Assembly (NCBI GenBank): GCA_029561355.1
Contig: JAKQJD010000188.1
Coordinates: 1-35,094, forward strand
Direction: 5' to 3'
DNA from: Bacteroidota bacterium
GTDB lineage: Bacteria; Bacteroidota; Bacteroidia; Chitinophagales; Saprospiraceae
Length of the DNA: 35,094 bases
The position numbers and the translations under genes are program-made. Positions 7,834 through 17,651 of the stretch are shown here, piece by piece. Within the stretch, counting starts at the first letter, position 1, and the number at the start of each line of letters is the position of its first letter. The notes beneath the pieces are model-generated. The model saw nothing but the letters and a program-made list of their open reading frames with translations. It made no database searches and was not told the DNA's origin.

Positions 7834-8036
7834 AGTGTGAGAGATGTGAGAGAAGTGAGAGTGTGAGAGATGTGAGAGCCGACTTCGATTACACCTTGCT
7901 GATCTTTAATCTCTACTGCTTAACGCCAAACATCACAGGTGTTGTCTATAAATCTCTACTGCTCAAACCCAAACGTCGACAGGCGTAATCGAAGTCGGCT
8001 CTCACTCTCTCACTTTTCTCACGTTCTCACTTCTCT
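7831..8036. repeat. Palindromic tandem-repeat element, GTGAGAG family (copy 3, divergent loop)
   Basis: The left arm (7831-7892) starts TAGAGTGTGAGAG, where TAG is the stop of the dehydrogenase, and ends in the family core GCCGACTTCGATTAC (7878-7892). The right arm (7985-8036) starts GTAATCGAAGTCGGC and continues with CTCTCAC units. The loop holds two imperfect direct repeats of about 35 bp (7909-7942 and 7951-7986), each beginning AATCTCTACTGCT. The second contains CCAAACGTCGACAGGC, the complement of a core segment in copies 1 and 2. It lies between two plus-strand genes. Confidence 0.9.
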
Positions 8037-8041
8037 TTTTT

Positions 8042-9586
8042 GTGTACGACTACATCATCATCGGCAGCGGTTTCGGCGGTTCCGTCAGCGCCTTGCGGCT
8101 CTCCGAAAAAGGATACAAAGTGCTGGTCATTGAAAAAGGTAAATGGTACCGGCCGGAGGATTTTGCCAAGACCAACTGGCAATTTGCCAAATGGCTGTGG
8201 CTGCCCTCGCTGCGCTGGTTCGGCATCATGAAAATCACGATTTTCCGGCATGTCGGCATCGTATCGGGCACGGGTGTAGGCGGCGGTTCGCTGGTGTATG
8301 CGAATACGCTACCGGTGCCGAAAACTACGTTTTTTCGTTCAGGTAGTTGGGCCGGGCTGGCCGACTGGCAGCAGGAACTCGCACCATATTACGAGCGGGC
8401 ATTGCGTATGCTGGGTGCACAGAAAAACCCGAGATTCTTCGATGGTGAACACCAACTCGAGGCGCTGGCCCGCGAAATCGGGCAGGAGCAGCACCTCGAT
8501 GCCACGCACGTGGCGGTGCATTTCGGAGATGCCGGGAAAACGGTGTCCGATCCGTATTTCGGAGGCGAAGGCCCCGACCGAATCGGCTGCAATTATTGCG
8601 GCGCCTGCATGACCGGCTGCCGTCACGGCGCTAAAAACACGCTCGATAAAAATTACCTCTACCTCGCACAAAAACATGGTGCGGAAATCGTGGCTGAACA
8701 GGAAGTGACCGACGTGCGGCCGGTGGGCAAACCCGATGGTTCGGAAGGCTACGAAGTGCAGATGCGGTCATCGACTCGTTTTTTCAAAAAAAAGCAAACC
8801 ATTCGCACCAAAGGCGTCATTTTTTCGGGCGGCGTTCTGGGCACGGTCAGTCTGCTACTCAAACTGAAACAATCTTCGCTGCCCGGGTTGTCGGACATGG
8901 TAGGCCGCGAAGTACGCACCAACAACGAAAGCCTGATCTGTGTCACACAACTCGACAATTCTTCCGACCTGTCGAAAGGCATCGCCATCGGCGCTATTTT
9001 GCATACCGACGAGCACAGCCACCTCGAAATCTGCCGCTACGGAGCGGGTTCCGGCGCCTGGAAACTCAGTTTTTTACCCTTTGTAGAAGGCAGCAATGCC
9101 GCCGTGCGCTGTTTGCGAATCTTCGGCGACGTGCTCCGCCACCCGGTCACGTACTGGAAATATATGCGGGTGAAAGACTGGGCGAAAAGTTCGGCGGTCA
9201 TGCTGTTTATGCAAACGCTCGACAGCACTGTCACCTTTACCCGAAAACGCGGCGGCGGTATGCGCACGGCAGTAGTGGGCGCCGAAAAACCGACTGCGTT
9301 TATTCCGCGCGCCATCGAACTGGCCCGGCGCTATGAAAAAATAATGAACGGTAAAGCCATGGCGTTCGGACTCACGCCGCTGATGGGCATTCCCGGTACG
9401 GCACATATTCTAGGTGGCGCTGTGATGGGCGCTTCACCCGAAACGGGTGTGATCGATGCTAATAACCGTGTTTTTGGATATGAAAACATGCTGGTGTGCG
9501 ACGGCTCGATGATTTCCGCCAATCCCGGCGTGAATCCGGCGCTGTCGATTACGGCGATTGCGGAGCGGGCAATGGAGTCGTTATAA
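8042..9586 (+). CDS. GMC-family FAD oxidoreductase (cholesterol-oxidase-like)
   Basis: 514 residues from a GTG start at 8042; no ATG is available before the dinucleotide-binding motif. The N-terminus YDYIIIGSGFGGSVSALRL is a Rossmann GxGxxG site for FAD. The next parts are GTGVGGGSLVYANTL near 78-91 and a cysteine cluster CNYCGACMTGC (C183, C186, C189, C193), typical of one bacterial branch of this family. The C-terminal GMC signature is DGSMISANPGVNPALSITA. Family members oxidise alcohols or sterols; the substrate here is unknown. It follows the acyl-CoA dehydrogenase across a repeat element, so a shared lipid or sterol role is only a guess. The stop TAA runs straight into the AGTTATC element. 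Confidence 0.9.
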   Translation: MYDYIIIGSGFGGSVSALRLSEKGYKVLVIEKGKWYRPEDFAKTNWQFAKWLWLPSLRWFGIMKITIFRHVGIVSGTGVGGGSLVYANTLPVPKTTFFRSGSWAGLADWQQELAPYYERALRMLGAQKNPRFFDGEHQLEALAREIGQEQHLDATHVAVHFGDAGKTVSDPYFGGEGPDRIGCNYCGACMTGCRHGAKNTLDKNYLYLAQKHGAEIVAEQEVTDVRPVGKPDGSEGYEVQMRSSTRFFKKKQTIRTKGVIFSGGVLGTVSLLLKLKQSSLPGLSDMVGREVRTNNESLICVTQLDNSSDLSKGIAIGAILHTDEHSHLEICRYGAGSGAWKLSFLPFVEGSNAAVRCLRIFGDVLRHPVTYWKYMRVKDWAKSSAVMLFMQTLDSTVTFTRKRGGGMRTAVVGAEKPTAFIPRAIELARRYEKIMNGKAMAFGLTPLMGIPGTAHILGGAVMGASPETGVIDANNRVFGYENMLVCDGSMISANPGVNPALSITAIAERAMESL

Positions 9587-9727
9587 GTTATCAGTTATCA
9601 GTTATTAGTTATCAGGGTGGTAGGGAAAAATCTGCACGCTGCCCTTGTCAGTCTGATTGCTTGTTCCGAGAGCAACGTGCAGATTTTCCCCTACCACCCT
9701 GATAACTAATAACCAATAACTAATAAC
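9587..9727. repeat. Palindromic tandem-repeat element, AGTTATC family
   Basis: The left arm (9587-9638) has four AGTTATC/AGTTATT units, then GGGTGGTAGGG and AATCTGCACG. The right arm (9676-9727) is the near-perfect complement: CGTGCAGATT, CCCTACCACCC, then TGATAACTAATAACC units. The arms are 52 bp each with only a handful of mismatches; the loop is 37 bp. It starts at the base after the GMC oxidoreductase stop. It separates two plus-strand genes. Confidence 0.92.
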
Positions 9728-9756
9728 GTGCGCAGCGTTTCGAAACATACAGGAAT

Positions 9757-10260
9757 ATGAAACTGACACTCATTCCGACCAGAAAAATGACTTTCCGCAC
9801 GCCGTTGTCGAAGCAGGAAGTTATGGGACGCATCAAAGGGCAACTGGCTACTCCTGAAAACAAAAAAGCCCTGCATTCCTTCAACGGGGAAGTGGGCGAA
9901 TCTGGTTTTGAAATATGGGAAATGGCCGGGCGGCGCAATTCCTTTATTCCCGTTATCAAAGCGGAAGTGGTACCCGCCGAAACAGGCACGTTCATCCACA
10001 TTGTGATGCGGATGAACGGATGTGCCTGGACTTTTGTGCTTGTCTGGTGCTACCCATTCGCACTGATGCTTTTCATGAGCCTGGTCGGATTGATTAAAAA
10101 CGGTTTCGGCCCCATCACCAAAGAAGTGTTTCTTTCCACTTTATTCATGTTCGGTATGCCGGCTGCCATGGCTATGATCACTACTTTTGGCTTGCGTGCC
10201 GGTATAAAATCGGCGCGGGAATTTATTGTGGAGACTTTAGGGGAAGTGGAGGAGTTGTGA
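9757..10260 (+). CDS. Small membrane protein of unknown function
   Basis: 167 residues. The first 90 residues are soluble and mixed alpha/beta (for example ATPENKKALHSFNGEVGESGFEIWE). Two hydrophobic segments follow, about 89-110 (WTFVLVWCYPFALMLFMSLVG) and 124-147 (STLFMFGMPAAMAMITTFGL), with a short charged C-terminus. The topology is a cytoplasmic or periplasmic N-domain on a two-helix hairpin. I do not recognise the family. It sits between a 141 bp palindromic element upstream and another that starts directly after its TGA, with no other gene in the same unit. Confidence 0.72.
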   Translation: MKLTLIPTRKMTFRTPLSKQEVMGRIKGQLATPENKKALHSFNGEVGESGFEIWEMAGRRNSFIPVIKAEVVPAETGTFIHIVMRMNGCAWTFVLVWCYPFALMLFMSLVGLIKNGFGPITKEVFLSTLFMFGMPAAMAMITTFGLRAGIKSAREFIVETLGEVEEL

Positions 10261-10421
10261 GTTTGTGGGTTTATTAGTTTATGGGTTTATGGGTTTATGG
10301 GTTTATGGGTTTATGGGTTTATGGGTTTATAGGTACTTCGCTCTTGAATTTTACCAAGACTGAGCGAAGTACCCATAAACCCATAAACCCATAAACCCAT
10401 AAACCCATAAACCCATAAACT
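10261..10421. repeat. Palindromic tandem-repeat element, TTTATGGG family (copy 2)
   Basis: The left arm (10261-10342) has about nine TTTATGGG units and ends GGTACTTCGCT. The loop is 10343-10362. The right arm (10363-10421) begins AGCGAAGTACC and has about seven CCCATAAA units. It lies between convergent genes and abuts the TGA of the small membrane protein. The inner stem differs from copies 1 and 3 by a compensated change: GTGCTTCGCT/AGCGAAGCAC becomes GTACTTCGCT/AGCGAAGTAC. Confidence 0.93.
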
Positions 10422-10439
10422 TAATAACCCCCTACTCAA

Positions 10440-11495
10440 TCAACGTTCATCCAAATACACCGCAATCGATGCTGCTGCGCTCACCAGTGGTCCGCCGAGT
10501 TCCATTCCGATGGCGTCGGCCCACACCCAGTTGGGAATCGAAGCGGGGGTAGGGTTGCCGGTGCCGCTGTGGGAAAGGCCGGTCCAGTACCAGTAGTAGC
10601 GGCTGTATTTCAGGATGGAGATAACAGACAGTACGCGAGGAGCATCGTCGAGGCTGGTGGATGTTGCCAGACCGTTTTCGAGGCCGGTCATAACGGATAC
10701 GAACTGGCTGAGTTGTTCGGGCGAAGAAACCGGCATTTGGGAAACCTTATTGAACACGTCGAGCACTGCTTTTTTGTCGCGGGCACTCAGTCGCATGGCA
10801 TCCACCTGGGAAGTGTAATCGGTGTAGGGGCGGAACAGGTCGAGTTCTTTGGCGCGCTGGAGTTCCGCAGCACTGACCGGCAGATCCGATTCTTCCAGAA
10901 ACTGGGCGACTTGTTCGATGGCGAAGGCCTGAATGGCTGCTTTGTCGCCGGCGATCTGGCGAATTTTTTCCTGATTTTCAGGTTTGTGGAGAATAACCTG
11001 CACGGCCAGGTTGTGCAATTGTCCGAGGTTATCCTGCGGATTGCCGGCGTTCACGAGCGGCGCCACAGGTTGAGCCGTTTCAGCGGAAAAAATGACTACT
11101 TTGCCCAGCGGCGTGTCGTGTAGCGGATAAAAACCGGCCGGAATAGTATGCGGTGCAGTGCCGTTGCCACCTTCGGTTGTGAAATCTGCTGTCAGCGGAA
11201 AATAGTCGCCGAAATAATCATGGGCTTTGTCGCCTTCTTCGAATTGCAGCATGGTGCGGTCGGCGAAGTCGGTGATGGAAGCGCCCCAGCCAATCCAGAT
11301 ACAATTACTGAAACTGTACATGCAGCCTTGCTGGGTGGAAGTGCCGAAATGGATGATGACGCGGTTGCCGGAAGGGATGGTCGGCAGCGGTTCGGTAGGT
11401 GTAATCGGGTCGGAGATGGCCTCTTTCTTGCAGGAAACCAGGTGCAGGAAAAGAACGAAAAGCGTCAGTGCGATGGAAGAATTCCGGATTTTCAT
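10440..11495 (-). CDS. Lipoprotein of unknown function
   Basis: 351 residues. Residues 1-22 are a lipoprotein signal peptide (KIRN, hydrophobic core, LVSC with C22), followed by a proline/threonine-rich linker (PITPTEPLPTIPSG). The mature part has a beta-rich N half with a Cys pair (GCMYSFSNCIWIGWG) and a helical middle rich in Gln/Glu/Ala (about 150-270). The C-terminal WVWADAIGMELGGP and a hydrophobic tail (VSAAASIAVYL) complete it. No catalytic motif is recognised. It is transcribed divergently from the MFS porter, and the intervening 326 bp hold a promoter-like sequence and a repeat element. Confidence 0.75.
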   Translation of the reverse strand: MKIRNSSIALTLFVLFLHLVSCKKEAISDPITPTEPLPTIPSGNRVIIHFGTSTQQGCMYSFSNCIWIGWGASITDFADRTMLQFEEGDKAHDYFGDYFPLTADFTTEGGNGTAPHTIPAGFYPLHDTPLGKVVIFSAETAQPVAPLVNAGNPQDNLGQLHNLAVQVILHKPENQEKIRQIAGDKAAIQAFAIEQVAQFLEESDLPVSAAELQRAKELDLFRPYTDYTSQVDAMRLSARDKKAVLDVFNKVSQMPVSSPEQLSQFVSVMTGLENGLATSTSLDDAPRVLSVISILKYSRYYWYWTGLSHSGTGNPTPASIPNWVWADAIGMELGGPLVSAAASIAVYLDER

Positions 11496-11647
11496 GATGT
11501 AAATTTTTTTGTCGGGATAGTGGTAAAGCGCCTACTCTTTTCTGCGGATTTTCGGCTTGTTCCGTCTGCGTTTTTTTACTTGTAAGCGGCGTTTATTTCT
11601 GCTGCTTATACCCATCTATCGGCGTTTGAAAAAAACCTTACCCTCTC

Positions 11648-11677
11648 TTTGAAAAAAAAATTATCCATCTACCTTTA
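11648..11677 (+). promoter_or_regulatory. Candidate Bacteroidota-type promoter for the MFS porter
   Basis: TTTG at 11648-11651, an 18-base spacer, then TACCTTTA at 11670-11677 (7 of 8 to TAnnTTTG). The spacing fits the Bacteroidota primary sigma factor consensus. Transcription would start near 11684, almost exactly where the GTGCGAAGTC palindrome begins, so the whole palindrome would be the 5' leader of the mRNA. The rest of 11496-11647 shows nothing further. Confidence 0.55.
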
Positions 11678-11686
11678 CACAGTCAT

Positions 11687-11819
11687 CAGTGCGAAGTCGT
11701 CAGTCCGAAGTCCACATTCACTCGGGTGGCGTGACTTCGCACTTCGCACTGACGACTTCGCACTGTTTTCAGACTTCGCACTGTTTTCAGACTTCGCACT
11801 GTTTTCACACTTCGCACTA
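11687..11819. repeat. Palindromic tandem-repeat element, GTGCGAAGTC family (copy 1)
   Basis: The left arm (11687-11712) is CAGTGCGAAGTC units. The loop includes CATTCACTC. The right arm (11733-11819) has GACTTCGCAC units, three of them in an 18 bp period GACTTCGCACTGTTTTCA. It ends three bases before the MFS start codon, in a divergent intergenic region. The right arm is over three times the left. The loop shares CATTCACTC with the copy at 23948-24070. Confidence 0.9.
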
Positions 11820-11821
11820 CT

Positions 11822-13153
11822 ATGAATTCCTCCTTACTTTTCCGCTGGTCCATTTCCGTGGCGCTGGCAGGTTTTCTTTTCGGCCTGGATACGGCCGTTA
11901 TTTCCGGCGCCGAGCAGGCCATTCAGCGGCTCTGGAACCTCGATGATTTTACACACGGACTGGCAGTAGCCATGGCGCTCTGGGGCACGGTGCTGGGCGC
12001 CATGCTGGGCGGCATTCCGTCCGATTTGCTGGGGCGAAAACGCACCCTGTTCCTGATCGGGATATTGTTTCTGTTCTCGTCGCTGGGCTCGGCCGTAGCG
12101 CCCGACGTGATGATGTTCATGGTTTTTCGTTTTCTGGGTGGACTGGCCATCGGTTCATCGTCCGTCACAGCGCCGCTGTACATCAGCGAGATTGCGCCGC
12201 CGGCCTCGCGGGGTCGCCTGGTGGCCCTGTTCCAGTTCAATATTGTACTGGGTATTCTGATTGCTTACATAGCCAATTATCTCCTGCGCGATATCGGCGG
12301 CGACGATGCCTGGCGCTGGATGCTGGGCTGGGTAGCCGTGCCGTCGCTGTTGTTTTCCGTGGCGGTGCTGTTCATTCCGGAGAGTCCGCGCTGGTTGCTG
12401 GTCAAAAAAGGCGACGAAGCGGGTGCGCTCAACATTCTGAACCGGATCGACCCGTCGACGGCCCAAAAGCAGATCAACGATATCCGGGCGGGTATGCGCC
12501 GGCCCGACGATACGGTGCCCGCTGCTTCGTTTTTTTCCGGGAAATACCGCACGCCGATTGTCCTGGCTTTCCTGTTCGCGTTTTTCAACCAGGTATCGGG
12601 TATCAATGCGGTGATTTATTACGCCCCGCGCATTTTTGCCGAAACGGGTATGGGCAAAAGCGCCGCCTTGCTTTCTTCCACCGGCATCGGGGTGGTCAAT
12701 CTGGTATTTACCCTGATCGGCGTCGCACTGATAGACCGCATGGGCAGGCGTTTTTTGATGTACATCGGCTCCTGGGGATACATTGCGTCTTTGTCGCTGG
12801 TAGCGTATGCGTTTTTTTCCGGCGCGGCGAGCAATAGTATGCTGGTGCCAATTCTGCTGTTCGTGTTTATTGCCGCACATGCCATCGGGCAGGGCGCGGT
12901 GATCTGGGTGTTTATTTCGGAAATATTCCCGAATGCGGTACGCTCCTACGGCAATTCGCTGGGCAGCGCTACCCACTGGGTGTTTGCGGCGCTGATCGCC
13001 AATATTTTCCCCTGGTTTGCCGGGCGTTTCGGCGGCGGACCGATCTTCGCTTTTTTCGCGGTCATGATGGTGTTTCAGTTGCTGTTTGTGTGGAAAATGA
13101 TGCCGGAAACGAAGGGGGTATCGCTGGAAGACCTGGAGAAGAAGTTGATTTAA
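11822..13153 (+). CDS. MFS sugar porter (sugar:H+ symporter type)
   Basis: 443 residues with twelve hydrophobic helices, the length usual for the sugar-porter branch of the major facilitator superfamily (XylE/GalP/GLUT). Signatures: LFGLDTAVISGAEQ in helix 1, the loop motif GGIPSDLLGRKRTL, PESPRWLLVKK after helix 6, the substrate-binding QVSGINAVIYYAP in helix 7, IDRMGRRFLM in the matching C-half loop, and PETKGVSLEDLEKK at the C-terminus. It should import a hexose or pentose across the inner membrane; the exact sugar is not readable. Its last codons and TAA stop lie within the GATTTAAGATTAC palindrome. A promoter-like TTTG-N18-TACCTTTA lies upstream. Confidence 0.95.
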   Translation: MNSSLLFRWSISVALAGFLFGLDTAVISGAEQAIQRLWNLDDFTHGLAVAMALWGTVLGAMLGGIPSDLLGRKRTLFLIGILFLFSSLGSAVAPDVMMFMVFRFLGGLAIGSSSVTAPLYISEIAPPASRGRLVALFQFNIVLGILIAYIANYLLRDIGGDDAWRWMLGWVAVPSLLFSVAVLFIPESPRWLLVKKGDEAGALNILNRIDPSTAQKQINDIRAGMRRPDDTVPAASFFSGKYRTPIVLAFLFAFFNQVSGINAVIYYAPRIFAETGMGKSAALLSSTGIGVVNLVFTLIGVALIDRMGRRFLMYIGSWGYIASLSLVAYAFFSGAASNSMLVPILLFVFIAAHAIGQGAVIWVFISEIFPNAVRSYGNSLGSATHWVFAALIANIFPWFAGRFGGGPIFAFFAVMMVFQLLFVWKMMPETKGVSLEDLEKKLI

Positions 13154-13241
13154 GATTTAAGATTACATGACGTAAGATTTTAGATTTAACGAGATGTCCT
13201 CCATCTTAAATCTTACGTCATGTAATCCTAAATCTTAAATC
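13147..13241. repeat. Palindromic element, GATTTAAGATTACATGACGTA family (copy 1)
   Basis: The left arm (13147-13185) and right arm (13203-13241) are 39 bp each and complementary except for three positions; the loop is 17 bp. The left arm begins inside the MFS porter, covering its last codon and TAA. Unlike most other elements the arm is mainly a unique sequence (GATTACATGACGTA) flanked by GATTTAA units. The same sequence recurs at 25741-25840. Confidence 0.9.
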
Positions 13242-13287
13242 CGACGCTAGGGGTTTCAATCCTGATAATGGATAACCGATAACTAAA

Positions 13288-13872
13288 ATGAACAAAAACC
13301 GGCTCGAAGCCTTCAGCGATGGTGTGCTCGCCATCATCATCACCATTATGATCCTGGAAATAAAAATTCCGCACAGCGACGACTGGGCGGAATTGCATGA
13401 TTTGTGGCCTAAATTCCTGAGTTACATATTCAGTTTTACCTTCGTCGGCATTTACTGGGGCAATCACCACCACCTGCTGCACACTGTAAAACGCGTGTCG
13501 AGCGGTATCATCTGGTCGAATATGAACCTGTTGTTCTGGCTGTCGCTCATTCCGTTCGCCACAGGCTGGATGGGGGAAACACATTTTTCCCAGAATACGG
13601 TGATCACGTATGCGGTGCTTCTGATGATTTGCGGGACTTCCTACTATATTTTACATAAAGTCATTCAAGCAAACCACAAAGCCGATGAAAACATGAAAAA
13701 AATGCACATTTCACAAGAGCGGAAAGGCTTGGCTTCGCTGGTGCTGTACTCTCTTTCCATCGTGTTTGCTTTTTACAATACTGCGATTTCGGGGGGACTG
13801 TTTGTTGTTGTGGCTGCGATGTGGCTCGTGCCGGATCGGAATATTGAGCGGATGCTGGAGGGGGAGCACTGA
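13288..13872 (+). CDS. TMEM175-family potassium channel-like protein (DUF1211)
   Basis: 194 residues, usual for bacterial members. Hydrophobic helices lie at about 9-26, 43-64, 75-95, 104-123 and 148-187. The first helix contains the family signature RLEAFSDGVLAIIITIM (Phe-Ser-Asp), which lines the pore in TMEM175 channels. The second carries YWGNHHHLLH. Family knowledge: bacterial TMEM175 proteins form potassium-permeable tetramers. No regulatory domain is attached. It follows the MFS porter across a repeat element and has no obvious functional partner here. Confidence 0.88.
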   Translation: MNKNRLEAFSDGVLAIIITIMILEIKIPHSDDWAELHDLWPKFLSYIFSFTFVGIYWGNHHHLLHTVKRVSSGIIWSNMNLLFWLSLIPFATGWMGETHFSQNTVITYAVLLMICGTSYYILHKVIQANHKADENMKKMHISQERKGLASLVLYSLSIVFAFYNTAISGGLFVVVAAMWLVPDRNIERMLEGEH

Positions 13873-13950
13873 GCGGGAGCTCATAATTGCTTGAATCAGG
13901 TGTAGTTAAAACACAGCCTGTACTGATAACATCAAATCCGCGCAGATTCG

Positions 13951-14709
13951 CTATTTACCCGTGGAATCCGCGTTACAAACCTCCTGCACCACCACACTCG
14001 CCATATACAACCCGAAAATCGCCGGCAAATATGATATCGTCCCATAAAACGACTTCTTGAACTTGCTGCCGTCCGTCAGCATCATGTTTTTCCGGTCGAC
14101 GAGTTCGCAGGAGAACACCGTGGTAACGCCCCGGCGTACGCCCTTGCGCTTGAGCCCTTTACGCATCTGCTGTGCGAACGGGCAGTTATACGTTTCCGAA
14201 ATATCCGCCACCTGTACTTTGGAAGGATCGATGCGCCCGCCGGCGCCCATGCTGCTGATCACGCGGACACCCTTTTGTTTGCAGGTAACGATCACGTATT
14301 GTTTGGGTTGCACCGAATCGATGCAGTCGAACACGTAGTCATATTCGGTCGTAATGAGGTCGCCGACGGTGTACGGCGTCAGGAATTCCTCGCGAACCGT
14401 CAGGTCGAGATCCGGATTGATGTCGCGCATTCGCGCAGCCATCACCGATGTTTTGGCCTGACCGACGGTACTGTGCAGGGCCGGCAATTGCCGGTTGGTG
14501 TTGGTCAGGTCGACCGTGTCGCCATCGACGATGGTCATGCGCCCCACACCCGATCGCGCCAGGAATTCGGCGGCATAACTGCCCACGCCGCCCAGGCCGA
14601 TCACCATGACGTGCAGGTTTTTCAGTCGCTCCTGCGCTTCGGCGCCGATGAGCAGTTCGGTCCGCTGTAGCCAGTGCGGACCGGTGAAGTTTTTTTCGGT
14701 AGAATTCAT
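13951..14709 (-). CDS. tcdA: tRNA threonylcarbamoyladenosine dehydratase TcdA
   Basis: 252 residues of the ThiF/MoeB/E1-like family. ATP-dependent TcdA converts t6A37 in tRNA to the cyclic form ct6A. Seen: LQRTELLIGAEAQERLKN at the N-terminus, the nucleotide-binding VIGLGGVGSYAAEFLARSGVG near 36-56, DGDTVDLTNTNRQ, DCIDSVQPK (adenylation-site Asp), and ISSMGAGGRIDPSKVQVADISETYNCPFAQQMRKGLK, characteristic of the YgdL/CsdL branch (quoted in pieces: GAGGRIDPSKV and NCPFAQQMRKGL). A gene-free 156 bp element separates it from pyrG, which is on the same strand. Confidence 0.9.
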   Translation of the reverse strand: MNSTEKNFTGPHWLQRTELLIGAEAQERLKNLHVMVIGLGGVGSYAAEFLARSGVGRMTIVDGDTVDLTNTNRQLPALHSTVGQAKTSVMAARMRDINPDLDLTVREEFLTPYTVGDLITTEYDYVFDCIDSVQPKQYVIVTCKQKGVRVISSMGAGGRIDPSKVQVADISETYNCPFAQQMRKGLKRKGVRRGVTTVFSCELVDRKNMMLTDGSKFKKSFYGTISYLPAIFGLYMASVVVQEVCNADSTGK

Positions 14710-14714
14710 AGAAA

Positions 14715-14863
14715 CTAGAAGAGGTGAGAGGGTGAGAGATGTGAGAGGGTGAGAGCCGACTTCGATTACACCGCTTCGTCCTACAATCGCAATGACCGGA
14801 GCGAAGCGGTGTAACCGAAGTCGGCTCTCACTCTCTCACATCTCTCACTCCTCTCACTTCTGA
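14715..14863. repeat. Palindromic tandem-repeat element, GTGAGAG family (copy 4)
   Basis: It starts CTAGAAGAGGTGAGAG just upstream of the tcdA start and ends CTCACTTCTGA at the pyrG stop. The core 14755-14778 (GCCGACTTCGATTACACCGC then TTCG) is complementary to 14802-14825 with one mismatch. The outer arms are GTGAGAG and CTCTCAC units. GCGAAGC occurs at 14801-14807. The CTAGAAG terminus matches the ends of the other copies and suggests the border of a mobile unit. Confidence 0.92.
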
Positions 14864-14864
14864 T

Positions 14865-16505
<1,641 letters not shown>

Positions 16506-16691
16506 TTACTTTAGCAACCCTTCCTTCAGTGGCTGTTTTTCTTTCGATCTTTGCGGCAGGTGTACGGGGAAAGCGGAACGCGCGTGCATACTGCTGTTGA
16601 AAATCAATAGTTTAGGTAGCATTGCGCCATGCTAGTTTCGTCGTCTGTTTTTTCCGCCAAACAAGCCTCTCACATTTCTGTTGTAACGGGT

Positions 16692-17405
16692 ATGCAAACG
16701 GTACAATTTCAGGATATCGGTCAGATGGACTATGCCGCAGCATGGGATTTTCAAACCGTGCTGCACCGGAATCTGGTAGATAAAAAACTGAATAACAAGC
16801 ACTTGCCACCGGGTTCGTATCCGCAGGAACATCAACTGCTGCTGGTGGAGCACCCGCCGGTTTATACGCTCGGCAAAAGCGGTTCGATGGACCATCTGCT
16901 ATTATCGGAGGAGGAAATGACTCAACGCGGTATCCAGTTTTTTCCGATCAACCGGGGCGGCGACATCACGTTTCACGGTCCGGGGCAGATTGTCGGGTAC
17001 CCGATCCTCGACCTCGATTGTTTTTTTACCGACGTGCATCGTTACGTGCGCAGCATCGAGGAAATTATGATCAGAACCCTGGCCGAATACGACATCGAAG
17101 CCATGCGTATCCCGGATTATACGGGTGTGTGGATCGCCGGTAAAGACGGGGTTTCATTTCGGAAAATCTGTGCCATCGGCGTACATCTCAGCCGCTGGGT
17201 GACCCTGCACGGCTGGGCTTTTAATGTAAATACGCCGCTCGAATACTTTGATTACATCGTACCTTGCGGCATCAACGACGCAGATAAATCCGTGACCTCG
17301 CTGGCAAAAGAACTGGGCCGCCCGGTGGATATGCAGGAGGTGAAAAACAAGATTAAAAGGCATTTTGCTGAAGTATTTGAATGTGATTTGCTTGATATAG
17401 GTTGA
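16692..17405 (+). CDS. lipB: Octanoyltransferase LipB
   Basis: 237 residues from the ATG at 16692 (MQTVQFQDIG matches family N-termini; an in-frame ATG at 16629 would add 21 residues without similarity). LipB transfers octanoyl from acyl-carrier protein to lipoyl domains of 2-oxoacid dehydrogenases, the first step of lipoate synthesis. Motifs: HPPVYTLGKSG, INRGGDITFHGPGQIVGYP (RGG at 88-90), catalytic K158 in FRKICAIGVHLSRWVTLHG, and catalytic C192 in IVPCGIND. LipA, the usual partner, is not in the window. Its TGA lies at the left edge of a TTTATGGG palindrome. Confidence 0.97.
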   Translation: MQTVQFQDIGQMDYAAAWDFQTVLHRNLVDKKLNNKHLPPGSYPQEHQLLLVEHPPVYTLGKSGSMDHLLLSEEEMTQRGIQFFPINRGGDITFHGPGQIVGYPILDLDCFFTDVHRYVRSIEEIMIRTLAEYDIEAMRIPDYTGVWIAGKDGVSFRKICAIGVHLSRWVTLHGWAFNVNTPLEYFDYIVPCGINDADKSVTSLAKELGRPVDMQEVKNKIKRHFAEVFECDLLDIG

Positions 17406-17406
17406 T

Positions 17407-17610
17407 GGTTTTATGGGTTTATGGGTTTATGGGTTTATAGGTTTATAGGTTTATAGGTTTATAGGTTTATAGGTTTATGGGTGCTTCGCTTAATTTACCT
17501 TAAATAATTGAAGCGAAGCACCCATAAACCCATAAACCTATAAACCTATAAACCATAAACCATAAACCATAAACCATAAACCATAAACCATAAACCATAA
17601 ACTTATAAAC
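17407..17610. repeat. Palindromic tandem-repeat element, TTTATGGG family (copy 3)
   Basis: The left arm (17407-17490) has TTTATGGG units changing to TTTATAGG, and ends GTGCTTCGCT. The loop is 17491-17510. The right arm (17511-17610) starts AAGCGAAGCAC and passes through CCCATAAA, CCTATAAA and then AACCATAAACCATAAA units. The AT-rich variants are matched on both arms. It is followed by CTCAACCCTCATCAACTC-like units (17614-17650) resembling the right arm of the GGTTGATGA element at 1937-1999, so this gap is a composite. Confidence 0.93.
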
Positions 17611-17651
17611 CTTCCTCAACCGCTCAACCCTCATCAACTCATCAACCAACA

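Noticed and set aside
9728..9756. Promoter just after the AGTTATC element
   Set aside because: No TTTG or TAnnTTTG match at usable spacing before the ATG at 9757.
10261..10421. CRISPR array
   Set aside because: Units are contiguous 8-mers with no spacers, and the second half is the inverted complement. No cas genes in the window.
17407..17610. Telomere-like TTTATGGG repeats
   Set aside because: The array is internal, inverted upon itself, and flanked by ordinary genes on both sides.
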